Of a stretch of 64,000 nucleotides of DNA, positions 8,076-17,084 are shown piece by piece; the first letter of the stretch is position 1; every line of letters starts with the position of its first letter. This DNA comes from Limnobacter sp. (GTDB taxonomy: Bacteria > Pseudomonadota > Gammaproteobacteria > Burkholderiales > Burkholderiaceae_B), in contig JARWZZ010000007.1 in assembly GCA_029866125.1 (NCBI GenBank), positions 405,519-469,518 of the forward strand, in the 5' to 3' direction. Made by a program: the position numbers and the translations under genes. Under the pieces are notes generated by a model. That model searched no databases. It was not told the origin of the DNA and saw only the letters and a list, made by a program, of their open reading frames with translations.

Positions 8076-9293
8076 ATGAAAACTACAATTAAACAGTTGG
8101 CTTTCCTTGTTGCTGCATCATCAGTCGGTGCGGTCAATGCCCAGACTGCTCCAATGAAAGAAGAAGCGCCCGCTACCGCACCCAAAATCACCGCCCCCGT
8201 GATCTACGGCCGCATCAGCGCAGCCATTGAGTCCTCCTCCATCGGCGATGCCGGTTCACGATTGGCCCTAAAAAGTTATTCATCCCGTTTGGGCGTTCGC
8301 GGTGAGCAATCCATTGACGAGGATATGACCCTTTTCTATGGCCTTGAAGCCCAGGTGTTGTCGGATTCCGGAGCCACTGGTTTGGGCGGTGATTTGCGCA
8401 ATGCCTACATGGGTATTAAAAGTAAAGAGTGGGGCAATGTGGTTGCAGGCCGCTTGGACCCATTGGTGAGTGCACCCTTGTATTTGCAAATTTACACTGC
8501 GCTGGACCCAGTGGGTATGGATACGGGCAGCATCCAGATACTGGCACCTTCTGGTCGTGACACCGGCACCGGTAGCCTGTTGGCCCGCTCAGCCACCACA
8601 CCTGCACCAACCGGTCAGCTGACCCAATCCACACAAACCTTGCTGGCCCGTGCGCGAGTCAGCAATGCGGTGGGCTATTCCACCAAGTACAAAGGCTTTG
8701 ATGTGGCAGCGCGTTTTGTCAGTGATGGTCCAAATGATGTGGTTGGAATTTCACCGAATCAGCTGGGTGAAACCAGCGCTCGCGCTTTGGAAGTTGCAGC
8801 CACCCAAAAAGCCGACAATTGGATGTGGGGTGTGGGTTTTGAGACCAACAGTTACTCGGCAGACCCTTCCACCACCTCATCCCGGTTTGGTGATCGATTC
8901 CAGTTTGTGACTTCAGTCAAGCTGGGCACCATTCGCTATGGTGCAACTTTTGCGCGCAACACCGTGGAAACTCGTCGTGCTGGTGCGGACAAAAGCGGCA
9001 ATGAATTTGCGTTGGCAGCCAAAATGCCAGTCATGCGTGGCAAGGCTCACCTGATTGCAAACTACGCAATTCGTGATTTGTTTGGCACAGACAACAGCAC
9101 ACCCACCGCAGCTGGCGTACCCAAGCCACTGGCTACGCCCGGCGCGAAGCGCAAACAGTTTGCGATTGGCCTGCACTATGACATTAACCCTTCCACCATG
9201 TCCTATGCTGTGTACAACCTAACGGACGGCAGTAACAAGGCCAGTGAAGACGAGTTGACAGTCATTGCTGCAGGATTGCGCCATAATTTCTAA
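8076..9293 (+). CDS. Gram-negative general porin
   Basis: A 405-residue outer-membrane protein of the Neisseria/Burkholderia porin family, normally a trimer of 16-stranded barrels. Evidence: a signal peptide (MKTTIKQLAFLVAASS, cut after VNAQ), the early VIYGRISAAIESS strand, the LGVRGEQSIDEDMTLFYGLE motif typical of these porins, and the C-terminal phenylalanine required for barrel assembly. The start at 8076 has GAGAGGG just upstream; an ORF extension to 8004 overlaps the previous gene and lacks a signal sequence. It lies 13 bases after lipoprotein B and 40 before the membrane protein, so the three are probably one transcript. The solute it passes is unknown. Confidence 0.88.
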   Translation: MKTTIKQLAFLVAASSVGAVNAQTAPMKEEAPATAPKITAPVIYGRISAAIESSSIGDAGSRLALKSYSSRLGVRGEQSIDEDMTLFYGLEAQVLSDSGATGLGGDLRNAYMGIKSKEWGNVVAGRLDPLVSAPLYLQIYTALDPVGMDTGSIQILAPSGRDTGTGSLLARSATTPAPTGQLTQSTQTLLARARVSNAVGYSTKYKGFDVAARFVSDGPNDVVGISPNQLGETSARALEVAATQKADNWMWGVGFETNSYSADPSTTSSRFGDRFQFVTSVKLGTIRYGATFARNTVETRRAGADKSGNEFALAAKMPVMRGKAHLIANYAIRDLFGTDNSTPTAAGVPKPLATPGAKRKQFAIGLHYDINPSTMSYAVYNLTDGSNKASEDELTVIAAGLRHNF

Positions 9294-9333
9294 ACCTCAA
9301 GCAAGCGACTATCGAAGGGAGGCCCACCTCGCC

Positions 9334-10809
9334 ATGAATCCACAATGTTTGATTCAGCGTGTGCAAGCCTCCTTTTTTGCATTGCCATTGTTGCTTTTCC
9401 CCAGCTTTGTAAATGCCCATGCATTTGGTCGCACTTACAGTCTGCCTGTACCTGTGTGGTTGTACATGTATGGCACGGTGGCTGCCTTGTTGTTGTCCGT
9501 TATTGTGTGTGCACTGGTGGTTACAGCACAGGAGCCGGAAACCGCCCCACGCACGCTGACCGTCAAAATCGTCCACCGAGTCACTCGCTTTCTAATGTGG
9601 GGCAGTGTGGGTTTGTTGGCATTCGCCATGGTGACTGGTTGGTTTGGAATTCGAAATGCGTATTTCAATTTCAACATGACCTTTTTCTGGATCATCTGCT
9701 TTCTGGGTTTGTTTTATTTGTCTGCGATGTTCGGCAACTTTTTCAGATTGATCAATCCTTGGGAAAATTGGGTTCGTCTCCTCCAACTGCGCAACGCTTC
9801 TGTGTTTGAGGGGCAGCGTTCCTATCCTGTGGGCCTGGGCCTTTACCCCGCTTTGGCTTTATACGTTGTGCTGATTTGGATCGAATTGTTTGGTGGAACC
9901 AATCCTTGGTCGCTCTCTTGGGTACTGCTGGCTTACACAGGCCTTAACCTCCTGGCAGCATGGTGGTGGGGAAGGGAGGCATGGTTTTCCCAAGGTGAGG
10001 TGTTCAATGTCTTGTTTGGGTTTGCAGCACGCATTTCGCCTTGGTCATTCAAGCGTGTGAATGAGTCTCAGTCTTCCCCAGTACAAATTCAAAAAATGGC
10101 TTGGTGTAGCGGATTGTTACACCAACCCGTCACACACCTCAGTGTATTGATGTTCGTTCTATTTATGTTGTCTTCCACCGCTTTTGATGGACTGAAGGAA
10201 ACGGTCATTTGGAAAGAGGTTTTTTGGGGAAACATCTACCCCTGGTTGGTGCCCCAATTGGGCGACAACGCCATTGTTTTGTATCCGCTTTTTAAAAAAT
10301 TGGAGATTGCATTTGACTCTGTGGTCATGGGCCTTTCCATGTTTGTGTATCTAAGTTTGTATTGGATTTGTATTGCCAGTATTCGCTGGATTACAGGTTC
10401 TGAACTGAGTACCCAGCAGTTGGCTTTAAGATTCACACTGTCTTTGGTACCCATTGCCTTTGTGTACAACCTGGCGCATTACTACACGCTACTTTTCACC
10501 CAAGGTGTGCATTTGCCGCGCTTGATGATTGATCCATTTGGTTGGGGTTGGAACCCTTTTGGTGTGAAGGCTTTTTTGCCTGCTCCCATTTTTCTGGATG
10601 GTGGCTGGATTTGGCATTCCCAAGTGGGTGTGATTGTAGCTGGGCATATTTTGAGTGTGTATCTGGCCCATATGGAAGCCACCCAAATATTTAAAACGCG
10701 CAAACTGGCATTGTTGAGTCAAATTCCAATGCTAATTCTGATGGTTTTCCTCACTTCCATGGGCCTGTGGATTATGGCTCAACCGATGAGTGCGGGTGGT
10801 CGATTCTAA
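9334..10809 (+). CDS. Polytopic membrane protein, fenitrothion-hydrolase-like annotation family
   Basis: A 491-residue integral inner-membrane protein with a signal-like start (cut near FVNAHAFG) and about ten hydrophobic segments. The HAFGRTYSLPVPVWLYMYG opening resembles, from memory, a family often labelled putative fenitrothion hydrolase; that label comes from a pesticide phenotype and is a poor guide to the natural role. Conserved-looking His/Trp-rich loops (FNLTHYYTLL-like NLAHYYTLLFTQ, and GWGWNPFG) could hold a cofactor. The start at 9334 has GGGAGG upstream; an ORF extension to 9265 would overlap the porin. The 3' end overlaps the convergent regulator gene by 38 bases. It may act with the lipoproteins and the porin. 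Confidence 0.6.
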   Translation: MNPQCLIQRVQASFFALPLLLFPSFVNAHAFGRTYSLPVPVWLYMYGTVAALLLSVIVCALVVTAQEPETAPRTLTVKIVHRVTRFLMWGSVGLLAFAMVTGWFGIRNAYFNFNMTFFWIICFLGLFYLSAMFGNFFRLINPWENWVRLLQLRNASVFEGQRSYPVGLGLYPALALYVVLIWIELFGGTNPWSLSWVLLAYTGLNLLAAWWWGREAWFSQGEVFNVLFGFAARISPWSFKRVNESQSSPVQIQKMAWCSGLLHQPVTHLSVLMFVLFMLSSTAFDGLKETVIWKEVFWGNIYPWLVPQLGDNAIVLYPLFKKLEIAFDSVVMGLSMFVYLSLYWICIASIRWITGSELSTQQLALRFTLSLVPIAFVYNLAHYYTLLFTQGVHLPRLMIDPFGWGWNPFGVKAFLPAPIFLDGGWIWHSQVGVIVAGHILSVYLAHMEATQIFKTRKLALLSQIPMLILMVFLTSMGLWIMAQPMSAGGRF

Positions 10810-11947
10810 GTTTCCTGAACTCCGTGGGCGAATGGTTTGTCCATTCCTTGAAGGCCCGTGTGAAACTTTTCTGATTTTGATAGCCGACAGCCGCCGCAAT
10901 CTGTTTTACCGATTTTCTGGATTTGTGAAGCAGCTCGCAAGCCCTGTCTTTTCGGGCATCTTCCTTGAGCTGGTTTAGGCTCGCATCCTCCTCCTTCAAG
11001 CGCCTCTGCAGGGTGCGGGTGGACACATTCAAGGCTTGGGCAATCGTGTCAATGCCCAAATTTTCTTGGCAGCGTTGCTTTAAAATTTGCTGTACTTTTT
11101 GCACCAGCAAACGGTCTCTGCGGTATTGAAGTACTGTCAGCAGAAGGGCTCGTTTCAGCATTTGTTGAAGGCTGGCTTCATCACGCCGAACAGGCAAATC
11201 CAAATAGCCCTTGTCGAAAGTGACACTTGCTGTGTAAGGGGTTTGGACATTGTGGGTGACGCATGTGCCAAACTCGACAGGGCCTGGAAACATCAGGGAA
11301 TAAGCCTCTGCATGGGGCGGGGCCGGGTATGGAAAGCTGGAGTGTTGCAAAGCGATTGCAGAATCCACCAGCCAGCTTGAATAACCCAGGGCGTAGCGCA
11401 GGCAGGTAACAAGGCATAGCTCATGCATGTCGCCGAAGTGGGACTGCCTAACCGAGCTGTCACAAAGCGGGTTGTCACAAAGCGGGTTGTCACAAAGTCC
11501 AACATCAAGTTTTACACTGAGCGTCACCATATTGCCGCTTGTGCTTAGGGAAAGGTTGACTTCATCGGTAAGCAAGCGGTGATGCCTGCACCAGCGTTGC
11601 AGGGCGGTGCCTAAATTATTGGCGGTCAACGAGGCGCGGCACAACATGCCATAACTGCCCCAAGGCAATTTGCGGCTAAACCAGCCGAGGGCTTCATCAT
11701 CCAACTCTTGCATCGCATAGGCAGACAAAATCTCCATTTGCCCCGCAGTGATTTTGGTTTTTGGGTTTTTAAGCTGCGCCGGTGTGATGTGCGCCGCCAG
11801 TAGTGCTGCACTGGGGTCCATGCCATACTTGCGGTAACCCAGTACAATGCTTTGCGCAAAGGCAATCGGTGTCATGGCCACGCCCGCGTTGGGGTCTGCT
11901 GGGGGTAAAACTGGCAAACTACGGGTGGCGGGTGAGGTGGTTTTCAT
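10772..11947 (-). CDS. AraC-family transcriptional regulator (OruR/ArgR-like)
   Basis: A 391-residue regulator with an N-terminal arabinose-binding-like sensor domain (roughly residues 30-215) and a C-terminal AraC DNA-binding domain with two helix-turn-helix units (IDTIAQALNVSTRTLQRRLKEE near 300 and VKQIAAAVGYQNQKSFTRAF near 350). Proteins of this plan usually activate one catabolic or uptake operon in response to a small molecule. It converges on the lipoprotein-porin-membrane protein cluster and overlaps its last gene by 38 bases, making that cluster the best candidate target. Around residues 150-165 a 15-bp in-frame repeat gives LCDNP twice plus a partial copy. Confidence 0.87.
   Translation of the reverse strand: MKTTSPATRSLPVLPPADPNAGVAMTPIAFAQSIVLGYRKYGMDPSAALLAAHITPAQLKNPKTKITAGQMEILSAYAMQELDDEALGWFSRKLPWGSYGMLCRASLTANNLGTALQRWCRHHRLLTDEVNLSLSTSGNMVTLSVKLDVGLCDNPLCDNPLCDSSVRQSHFGDMHELCLVTCLRYALGYSSWLVDSAIALQHSSFPYPAPPHAEAYSLMFPGPVEFGTCVTHNVQTPYTASVTFDKGYLDLPVRRDEASLQQMLKRALLLTVLQYRRDRLLVQKVQQILKQRCQENLGIDTIAQALNVSTRTLQRRLKEEDASLNQLKEDARKDRACELLHKSRKSVKQIAAAVGYQNQKSFTRAFKEWTNHSPTEFRKLRIDHPHSSVEP
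11458..11497. repeat. 15-bp in-frame minisatellite in the AraC-type gene
   Basis: The unit TGTCACAAAGCGGGT occurs at 11458-11472 and 11473-11487 and partly at 11488-11497. On the coding strand it gives LCDNP LCDNP LCDS. Near-identical units point to a recent slippage expansion in the sensor domain that keeps the reading frame. Confidence 0.8.
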
Positions 11948-12055
11948 GGTTCAATCATTTCAACTTAAATTGTCGTGTTTTGCAACCACATTGGCGCGGA
12001 GAATGCATGCTCTGTGCCTACACTGGAACCCATTCAGATCAGGAAAATAGGCAAA

Positions 12056-12943
12056 ATGAACAGCCCAGTACGTATTGTAGAGGTAGGCCCAAGGGATGGC
12101 CTACAAAATGAAAAGGCCATTGTGCCAGCGACCGTTAAAATTGAATTGATTCGTCGCTTGATTCAAAGCGGCTTGAAGTCAGTGGAGGTGACGTCTTTTG
12201 TGTCTCCCAAATGGGTGCCGCAAATGGCCGACAACACGGAGGTGTTAACCGCTGTGTTGAAAGAATATTCCGCCAATCCTCAACTTTCATTTCCGGTTTT
12301 AACACCGAATGTGAAGGGTATGGAGTCTGCCATTGAAGCCGGGGCCAAAGAGGTTGCAATCTTTGCTGCAGCGTCGGAATCCTTCAGTCAGAAGAACATC
12401 AATTGCAGCATTGCTGAGTCTCTTCAACGCTTTGAGCCTTTGATGCAAATGGCTATCGACCACAACATCAAGGTGCGGGGGTATGTGTCCTGCATCGTTC
12501 AATGCCCCTATGAGGGCGAGGTTAGCCCGCAGGCCACGGCCAACGTAACCAAGGCCTTGCACGATTTGGGTTGTTACGAAGTCAGCTTGGGCGACACGGT
12601 AGGTGCAGGTAACCCTTCATCCATTTCCCGTGCAATTGAGGCCTGTGCTGCGTATGTGCCTGTTGCCCAACTGGCTGGGCATTACCACGACACAGGGCTA
12701 CAAGCCATTGCCAATATTCGTGCGTCGCTGGATCTGGGTGTGCGTGTGTTTGACAGTTCTGTGGCGGGCCTGGGTGGTTGCCCTTATGCACCGGGTGCCG
12801 CTGGCAATGTGGCCACAGAAAAAGTCCTTGCCTTGATGAATGAGCTGGGTTTTGAGACGGGCGTTGATGCACTTGCATTGAAGGCTTGTGCCGAGTGGAT
12901 ACGTGGGCAAATTCAACTGGTCAAGCAGGGCAATCTTCGGTAG
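12056..12943 (+). CDS. Hydroxymethylglutaryl-CoA lyase
   Basis: A 295-residue TIM-barrel enzyme that cleaves HMG-CoA to acetoacetate and acetyl-CoA, the last step of leucine breakdown. Diagnostic features are VEVGPRDGLQNEK at the N-terminus (metal and substrate contacts), TSFVSPKWVPQMAD, and the active-site signature DSSVAGLGGCPYAPGAAGN with the catalytic cysteine near residue 240. The start at 12056 follows AGGAAAA and matches family N-termini; the open frame extends to 11975 without a conserved sequence. Other leucine-pathway genes are not nearby. hexR begins 34 bases after the stop and may share its transcript. Confidence 0.92.
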   Translation: MNSPVRIVEVGPRDGLQNEKAIVPATVKIELIRRLIQSGLKSVEVTSFVSPKWVPQMADNTEVLTAVLKEYSANPQLSFPVLTPNVKGMESAIEAGAKEVAIFAAASESFSQKNINCSIAESLQRFEPLMQMAIDHNIKVRGYVSCIVQCPYEGEVSPQATANVTKALHDLGCYEVSLGDTVGAGNPSSISRAIEACAAYVPVAQLAGHYHDTGLQAIANIRASLDLGVRVFDSSVAGLGGCPYAPGAAGNVATEKVLALMNELGFETGVDALALKACAEWIRGQIQLVKQGNLR

Positions 12944-12953
12944 CATCAAACCT

Positions 12954-12968
12954 TGTAGTTTTATTACA
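12954..12968. promoter_or_regulatory. HexR-type operator before hexR
   Basis: TGTAGTTTTATTACA is a near-perfect palindrome matching the TGTAATTAAATTACA type of site reported for HexR in proteobacteria. It ends 9 bases before the hexR start codon, consistent with autoregulation and with the lack of a clear ribosome site there. A related site lies between edd and zwf. Confidence 0.7.
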
Positions 12969-12977
12969 TGGTTTTTC

Positions 12978-13832
12978 ATGAGTCTTTTAAATCGATTACG
13001 TCAATCACTGGGTACCTTGTCCCCGGCGGAACAGGCGGTGGCCCGTTTGGTGCTGGCTGATGCAGCGGCTTTTCAGCGCACTTCCGTGTCTGAGCTGGCA
13101 AGATTGGCGGGCGTGAGTAGCCCCACCGTGGTCCGTTTTTGCAGGGCCATGGGCTATGAGGGTTTAAGCGATTTCAAATTGAAGCTGGCTGCCCAGTTGG
13201 GCGATGGCGTGCCTTTCGTTCATCAAACGGTTAAGGCCAGCGATTCGTCTGCAGATTTAATTCAAAAAGTTTTAGACAATGTGATTTTCACCTTGTCTGA
13301 TTACAAAGCCAGTGTGCCTGCAAAGCCATTTGAAATGGCTGTAGAGGCCCTGTGTGGGGTCATTCAGAGGCAAGGCAAACTTGAGTTTTACGGTGTAGGT
13401 AACTCTGGTTTTGTAGCTTTGGATGCGCAACATAAATTTTTCCGGATGGGTTGCAGTGCCCAAGCCTATTCAGACGGGCACTTGCAAATCATGGCTGCAG
13501 CCATGCTGGATAAGTCTGATTTATTGGTGATTATTTCCAATTCGGGTCGCAGCCAAGATTTGCTGGACGCCTGCGAAATTGCCAAGAAAAGCGGCGCAAC
13601 AACCATTGCCATCACCGCCACAGGTTCACCCTTGTCCCAACTTGTGGATATTCATTTGCCCGCGGACCATGATGAGCTTTACGAACAATACAGCCCAATG
13701 GTGTCAAGGGTGCTGCATCTGTGCATTGTGGATATTCTTGTGACTCATGTGGCCATTAAGCTGGGCAATAAGGTCCAGAAAAACATGGCCAAGCTGAAAA
13801 AGAATTTGATTGAGAGACGCTACTCCCGATGA
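12978..13832 (+). CDS. hexR: HexR, RpiR-family regulator of central sugar metabolism
   Basis: A 284-residue regulator with an N-terminal RpiR helix-turn-helix (LSPAEQAVARLVL..., TSVSELARLAGVSSPTVVRF) and a C-terminal SIS sugar-phosphate-binding domain (residues about 130-260; FYGVGNSGFVALDAQHKF, then IISNSGRSQDLLD). HexR proteins bind KDPG and release DNA, turning on Entner-Doudoroff genes. The neighbours (edd, eda, pgi, zwf) and the two palindromes with TGTA-TACA arms support this assignment. The start is placed at 12978; the open frame continues upstream into the HMG-CoA lyase gene but family proteins begin at this MSLLNRLRQSLGTLSP region. It is convergent with the lactonase gene, 14 bases apart. 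Confidence 0.9.
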   Translation: MSLLNRLRQSLGTLSPAEQAVARLVLADAAAFQRTSVSELARLAGVSSPTVVRFCRAMGYEGLSDFKLKLAAQLGDGVPFVHQTVKASDSSADLIQKVLDNVIFTLSDYKASVPAKPFEMAVEALCGVIQRQGKLEFYGVGNSGFVALDAQHKFFRMGCSAQAYSDGHLQIMAAAMLDKSDLLVIISNSGRSQDLLDACEIAKKSGATTIAITATGSPLSQLVDIHLPADHDELYEQYSPMVSRVLHLCIVDILVTHVAIKLGNKVQKNMAKLKKNLIERRYSR

Positions 13833-13846
13833 CACCGGGTTGCCAA

Positions 13847-14749
13847 TCAGCCCCACACCGCAATCGCTTCCGCCATGCCTGTAAAGTTTGTTTTACACGC
13901 AATTACACTGGCCTGTTCAAACCCTTCAAGGTTAGGGTGTTGGCCGTCTGGCTTGCCTGAAGTGACAAGTAGGGTGGATAAACCTTCGCCCCCGAAGCAA
14001 GGCATGGTGGGTTTTGCGATGGGCAGGGGAATGGACTCCACAAATTGCCCATCACTGCCAAAGCGGTCTAGCCTGTAGCCTTCCAGTACAGCAACCCAAT
14101 AGCTGCCGTCAGTACTCATGCAGGCACCATCAGGCCGTTCATTGCCCTTTGTGTACCGATGAACCAAATGACGCTTGCCCAATTTGCCTGCGCTCAAATC
14201 GTACTCATACCGCCAGATGCATTTGTGGCGAGTGTCCGCCAAAAACATGTTTGCCCCGTCGGGTGTAAAAGCCAGCCCGTTTCCAACAATCAAGCCATCC
14301 ACCTGTTGCTGGATTTTACCTTCGGTTAAGCAAAACAATTCAGCCGTAGCAGGGGCCCTGGCATCCACTAAGCTAGAAATCCAGATTCGCCCCTTTGCAT
14401 CGGCACGCCCATCGTTATAGCGGTGTTGGGTTGCGTCGTAGGTGGGATTTTGAAGGTGGGTGTGCCCTTGGGTCTGGCTGGTTCTCCAAACCCCGCCACG
14501 GCCCAAACCAATCCATGCTTCAGGATTGGCCGTTGGTAAAATGCAAGCAATCTCATCTGGAAGGTTGAACACTTGTGTATCAAGGCTCAAGTGGTGAGCT
14601 TCAATCAAATCGGGATTTTTACACACAAACATTTTTCTTTGGTGAATATCCAACCACACCCACCTACCATGGGCGTAGCGTGGGCTTTCGCCCAAGTCGC
14701 AGGCGGGTACGTCAAGTGCCTTCCAAGGCAGTGAATTGGAGTTCATCAT
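13847..14749 (-). CDS. SMP-30/gluconolactonase-family lactonase, probable 6-phosphogluconolactone step
   Basis: A 300-residue six-bladed beta-propeller of the SMP-30/gluconolactonase/LRE family, which hydrolyses sugar lactones with one divalent metal. Expected metal ligands are visible: Glu in GESPRY near residue 21, Asn in GNGLAFTPDG near 155 and Asp in RPDGACMSTDG near 205; YNDGRADAKGRIW is also typical. It is the last gene of edd-eda-pgi and overlaps pgi by one base. Since zwf yields 6-phosphogluconolactone and no standard pgl gene is present in this window, this protein is the obvious candidate for lactone hydrolysis. It could instead act on free gluconolactone. Confidence 0.8.
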   Translation of the reverse strand: MMNSNSLPWKALDVPACDLGESPRYAHGRWVWLDIHQRKMFVCKNPDLIEAHHLSLDTQVFNLPDEIACILPTANPEAWIGLGRGGVWRTSQTQGHTHLQNPTYDATQHRYNDGRADAKGRIWISSLVDARAPATAELFCLTEGKIQQQVDGLIVGNGLAFTPDGANMFLADTRHKCIWRYEYDLSAGKLGKRHLVHRYTKGNERPDGACMSTDGSYWVAVLEGYRLDRFGSDGQFVESIPLPIAKPTMPCFGGEGLSTLLVTSGKPDGQHPNLEGFEQASVIACKTNFTGMAEAIAVWG

Positions 14750-16353
14750 CAGGCGTTACTCTGCAAGTCTTTGTACAAATTCAGCAAATGGCGGGTCACG
14801 GGGTCTTCATTGGTCTCTTTCATTGGCTCATCATAGGTCTGAATTTTCTTCTCGATTTTTTCTGCAATCAGCTTACCCAATTCCACGCCCCATTGGTCAA
14901 ATGGGTTGATCGATTGTATGGCTGCCAAGGCCACGGTGCGGTGTTCCCACATGGCTAAGAGGTAACCAAGCGCGTGTGGGGTCAATGAGTCCAGCATCAT
15001 TAAGCTTAAAGGCTTGTGACCTGGGCAGGTTCGGAAATTCAATGAGCTGTCTAAAAACTCACTGGGCCGGTTGAACTTGCCCACCGCAAAAGCTTCGGCC
15101 TGGGCAAAGGCATGCGAGATCAGTAAATCATGTGAGGACTGTTCTGCATGGTCTGGCCGTGCAATTGCCAAAATTTCAATCGATGTTTGGAATGGCGCCT
15201 GATGCAGCATCTGAAAAAACGCATGCTGGCCATTTGTTCCCACATCACCCCACAACACGGGGCAAGCTGCATGCATCAATGGTGCGCCCTCGCTGGTGAT
15301 GCCTTTGCCCAGTGATTCCATCCACAGCTGCTGCAAATAGGGCACCAATAGAGACAAGCGTGAGTCATAGGGGCTCATCATCAGGGAGGTGACGCCATTG
15401 CGTAAATTCAACCAATCTGTGAATGCAAGTTGCGATGGAATGGAATGGTCAAAGTCGCTGTTCAGCACATGGCTGTCCATATCGGCTGCACCACGCAAAA
15501 ATTCATTGAAAGCTTGGTTGCCATATACGATGCGAATGGCGATTGAAACGGGCCCCCACAGCGAGTAACGGCCGCCCACAGTCTCGCTGAATTCAAAGAT
15601 CTGATTGTCAGCAATACCCAAGGCTTTGGCTTTCTCTGGCTTGCAGGTTGCAGCCACTATGGAGTGCTTGACATATTCTTCCCCGGCACTGTTTAACCAG
15701 TTTCTAATGTGCCCAAAATTGTTCAGTGTTTCGCGGGTGGAGAATGATTTGCTGGCAACCACCACCAAGGTGGTTTTGGGGTTTAGGGCTTCCAGTGCCA
15801 GCTTCATTTCATGGTAATCCACATTGGAAACGAAGCGGATGTTTTTGATGGATGTGCTGCCCGGCTTCCCGCTGCTTCCCTCGCACTTGGCCAATCCCAA
15901 TTTGCTGAATACCTCATTCAGTAGGCGCGGGCCCAAGTCAGAGCCCCCAATACCCAAATGCAGTATGCTGTCATACTCAGTGCCTTCAGGGCTGCGGAAC
16001 TTGCCTTGGCGCACCTGTTCCACAAATCGCTCCATTTGGGCCTGCACCATTTGTGCGTGGGAAATTTCATCACGCTGGTTGTGCATAAGGCGCACTGCGC
16101 TAGGGTACAAATCCAAGTTGCCCGCAGCCCGTAGGGTCCAATGACCTGCTGCTCGGTTCTCAGAGGGATTGACCACTCGGCCTTTGAACATCGCATCGAA
16201 AAACAGCGCAATCCGACTTTTCTCTAACACATAGGAAGTTTCATCCAGCAAGGATGCAGTGTAGGGTTGCCTGCTGGTGTCTATGTGAAGTGGTCCATCT
16301 TCAAGCGTCTTGAAGGTATCCAGTTCCGGTGCATAGGCAGTCAATGTATTCAT
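14749..16353 (-). CDS. pgi: Glucose-6-phosphate isomerase
   Basis: A 534-residue cytoplasmic enzyme interconverting glucose 6-phosphate and fructose 6-phosphate. Both family signatures are present: GGRYSLWGPVSIAIRI near residue 270 and NPFDQWGVELGKLIAEKI near 490, as well as HLGIGGSDLGPRL and the SKSFSTRETLNN phosphate-binding loop. Length is usual for the long bacterial form. The start overlaps the eda stop by four bases (ATGA), so it is translationally coupled in the edd-eda-pgi-lactonase operon. Here it would feed fructose 6-phosphate from the fructokinase into the Entner-Doudoroff path. Confidence 0.95.
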   Translation of the reverse strand: MNTLTAYAPELDTFKTLEDGPLHIDTSRQPYTASLLDETSYVLEKSRIALFFDAMFKGRVVNPSENRAAGHWTLRAAGNLDLYPSAVRLMHNQRDEISHAQMVQAQMERFVEQVRQGKFRSPEGTEYDSILHLGIGGSDLGPRLLNEVFSKLGLAKCEGSSGKPGSTSIKNIRFVSNVDYHEMKLALEALNPKTTLVVVASKSFSTRETLNNFGHIRNWLNSAGEEYVKHSIVAATCKPEKAKALGIADNQIFEFSETVGGRYSLWGPVSIAIRIVYGNQAFNEFLRGAADMDSHVLNSDFDHSIPSQLAFTDWLNLRNGVTSLMMSPYDSRLSLLVPYLQQLWMESLGKGITSEGAPLMHAACPVLWGDVGTNGQHAFFQMLHQAPFQTSIEILAIARPDHAEQSSHDLLISHAFAQAEAFAVGKFNRPSEFLDSSLNFRTCPGHKPLSLMMLDSLTPHALGYLLAMWEHRTVALAAIQSINPFDQWGVELGKLIAEKIEKKIQTYDEPMKETNEDPVTRHLLNLYKDLQSNA

Positions 16354-17084
16354 GCTTCATTCCTTGCTTGTTCCCATGCTGTTACTGCCTCGCGTGTGCG
16401 CTGGGCCACTTCTTGAGGGATGGATTTCATGTGCTCTAAGCCGGATGTCAGCCATGATCCACCAACCGCTGGTACCGCTTTCACTTTGGCCCAATCTTTC
16501 AAATTGTCCAGCGTCACTCCACCTGTAGGAACCACTGTCATCTGAGCGAGTGGTGCAGTAATGCCTTGCAAGGCTTTGGGGCCACCGGCTGCCATGGCAG
16601 GAAAGAACTTCACAAAGTCAAAGCCCAATTCCAGCGCACGCATCATTTCAGACGCTGTGGCCACACCGGGTACCCACACGTAATTGTGCTTGATGGCATG
16701 GGATGCCAGCGCCTCAGTCAAACCCGGAGAAATAAATAGCGTAGCCCCAGCATCATGACATTGGTCAAATTGCTCGGCTGTAATTACCGTACCGGCAGAC
16801 AATTGAAGGCTTGGAAATGCTTTTGCAATTGCCCGCATGGCTGGCAAAGCAGCCTCAGTCCGTAGCGTAATTTCAATTTGGGCAATACCCCCTTCGATTA
16901 GGCCCTCGGCCACTTGCAGACCTTGCTCCACGGTGTCAATGACGACGACGGGCAGCACACCGGCCCTCAGCCAAGCGTGTGTGGTGGATTGTGTATTGGA
17001 TTGCGCAGGGGATGAAATACCAGATGTTTGAATAGTCATGTTTGTACCTTGAATTTTTTCCTGAAGCTGATGATTGGAATTCAC
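16350..17084 (-). CDS. eda: KDPG aldolase (2-dehydro-3-deoxy-6-phosphogluconate aldolase)
   Basis: A 244-residue class I aldolase that splits KDPG to pyruvate and glyceraldehyde 3-phosphate. The Schiff-base lysine lies in FDFVKFFPA, the catalytic glutamate in IAQIEITLRTEAALPAM, and the phosphate loop in VVPTGGVTLDN. The usual length is about 210; the extra residues are an N-terminal tail of low complexity. An internal ATG at 17039 could be the true start and would remove 15 residues, but the longer form overlaps the edd stop by four bases (ATGA), which favours coupling. It is the second gene of the operon. Confidence 0.94.
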   Translation of the reverse strand: MNSNHQLQEKIQGTNMTIQTSGISSPAQSNTQSTTHAWLRAGVLPVVVIDTVEQGLQVAEGLIEGGIAQIEITLRTEAALPAMRAIAKAFPSLQLSAGTVITAEQFDQCHDAGATLFISPGLTEALASHAIKHNYVWVPGVATASEMMRALELGFDFVKFFPAMAAGGPKALQGITAPLAQMTVVPTGGVTLDNLKDWAKVKAVPAVGGSWLTSGLEHMKSIPQEVAQRTREAVTAWEQARNEA

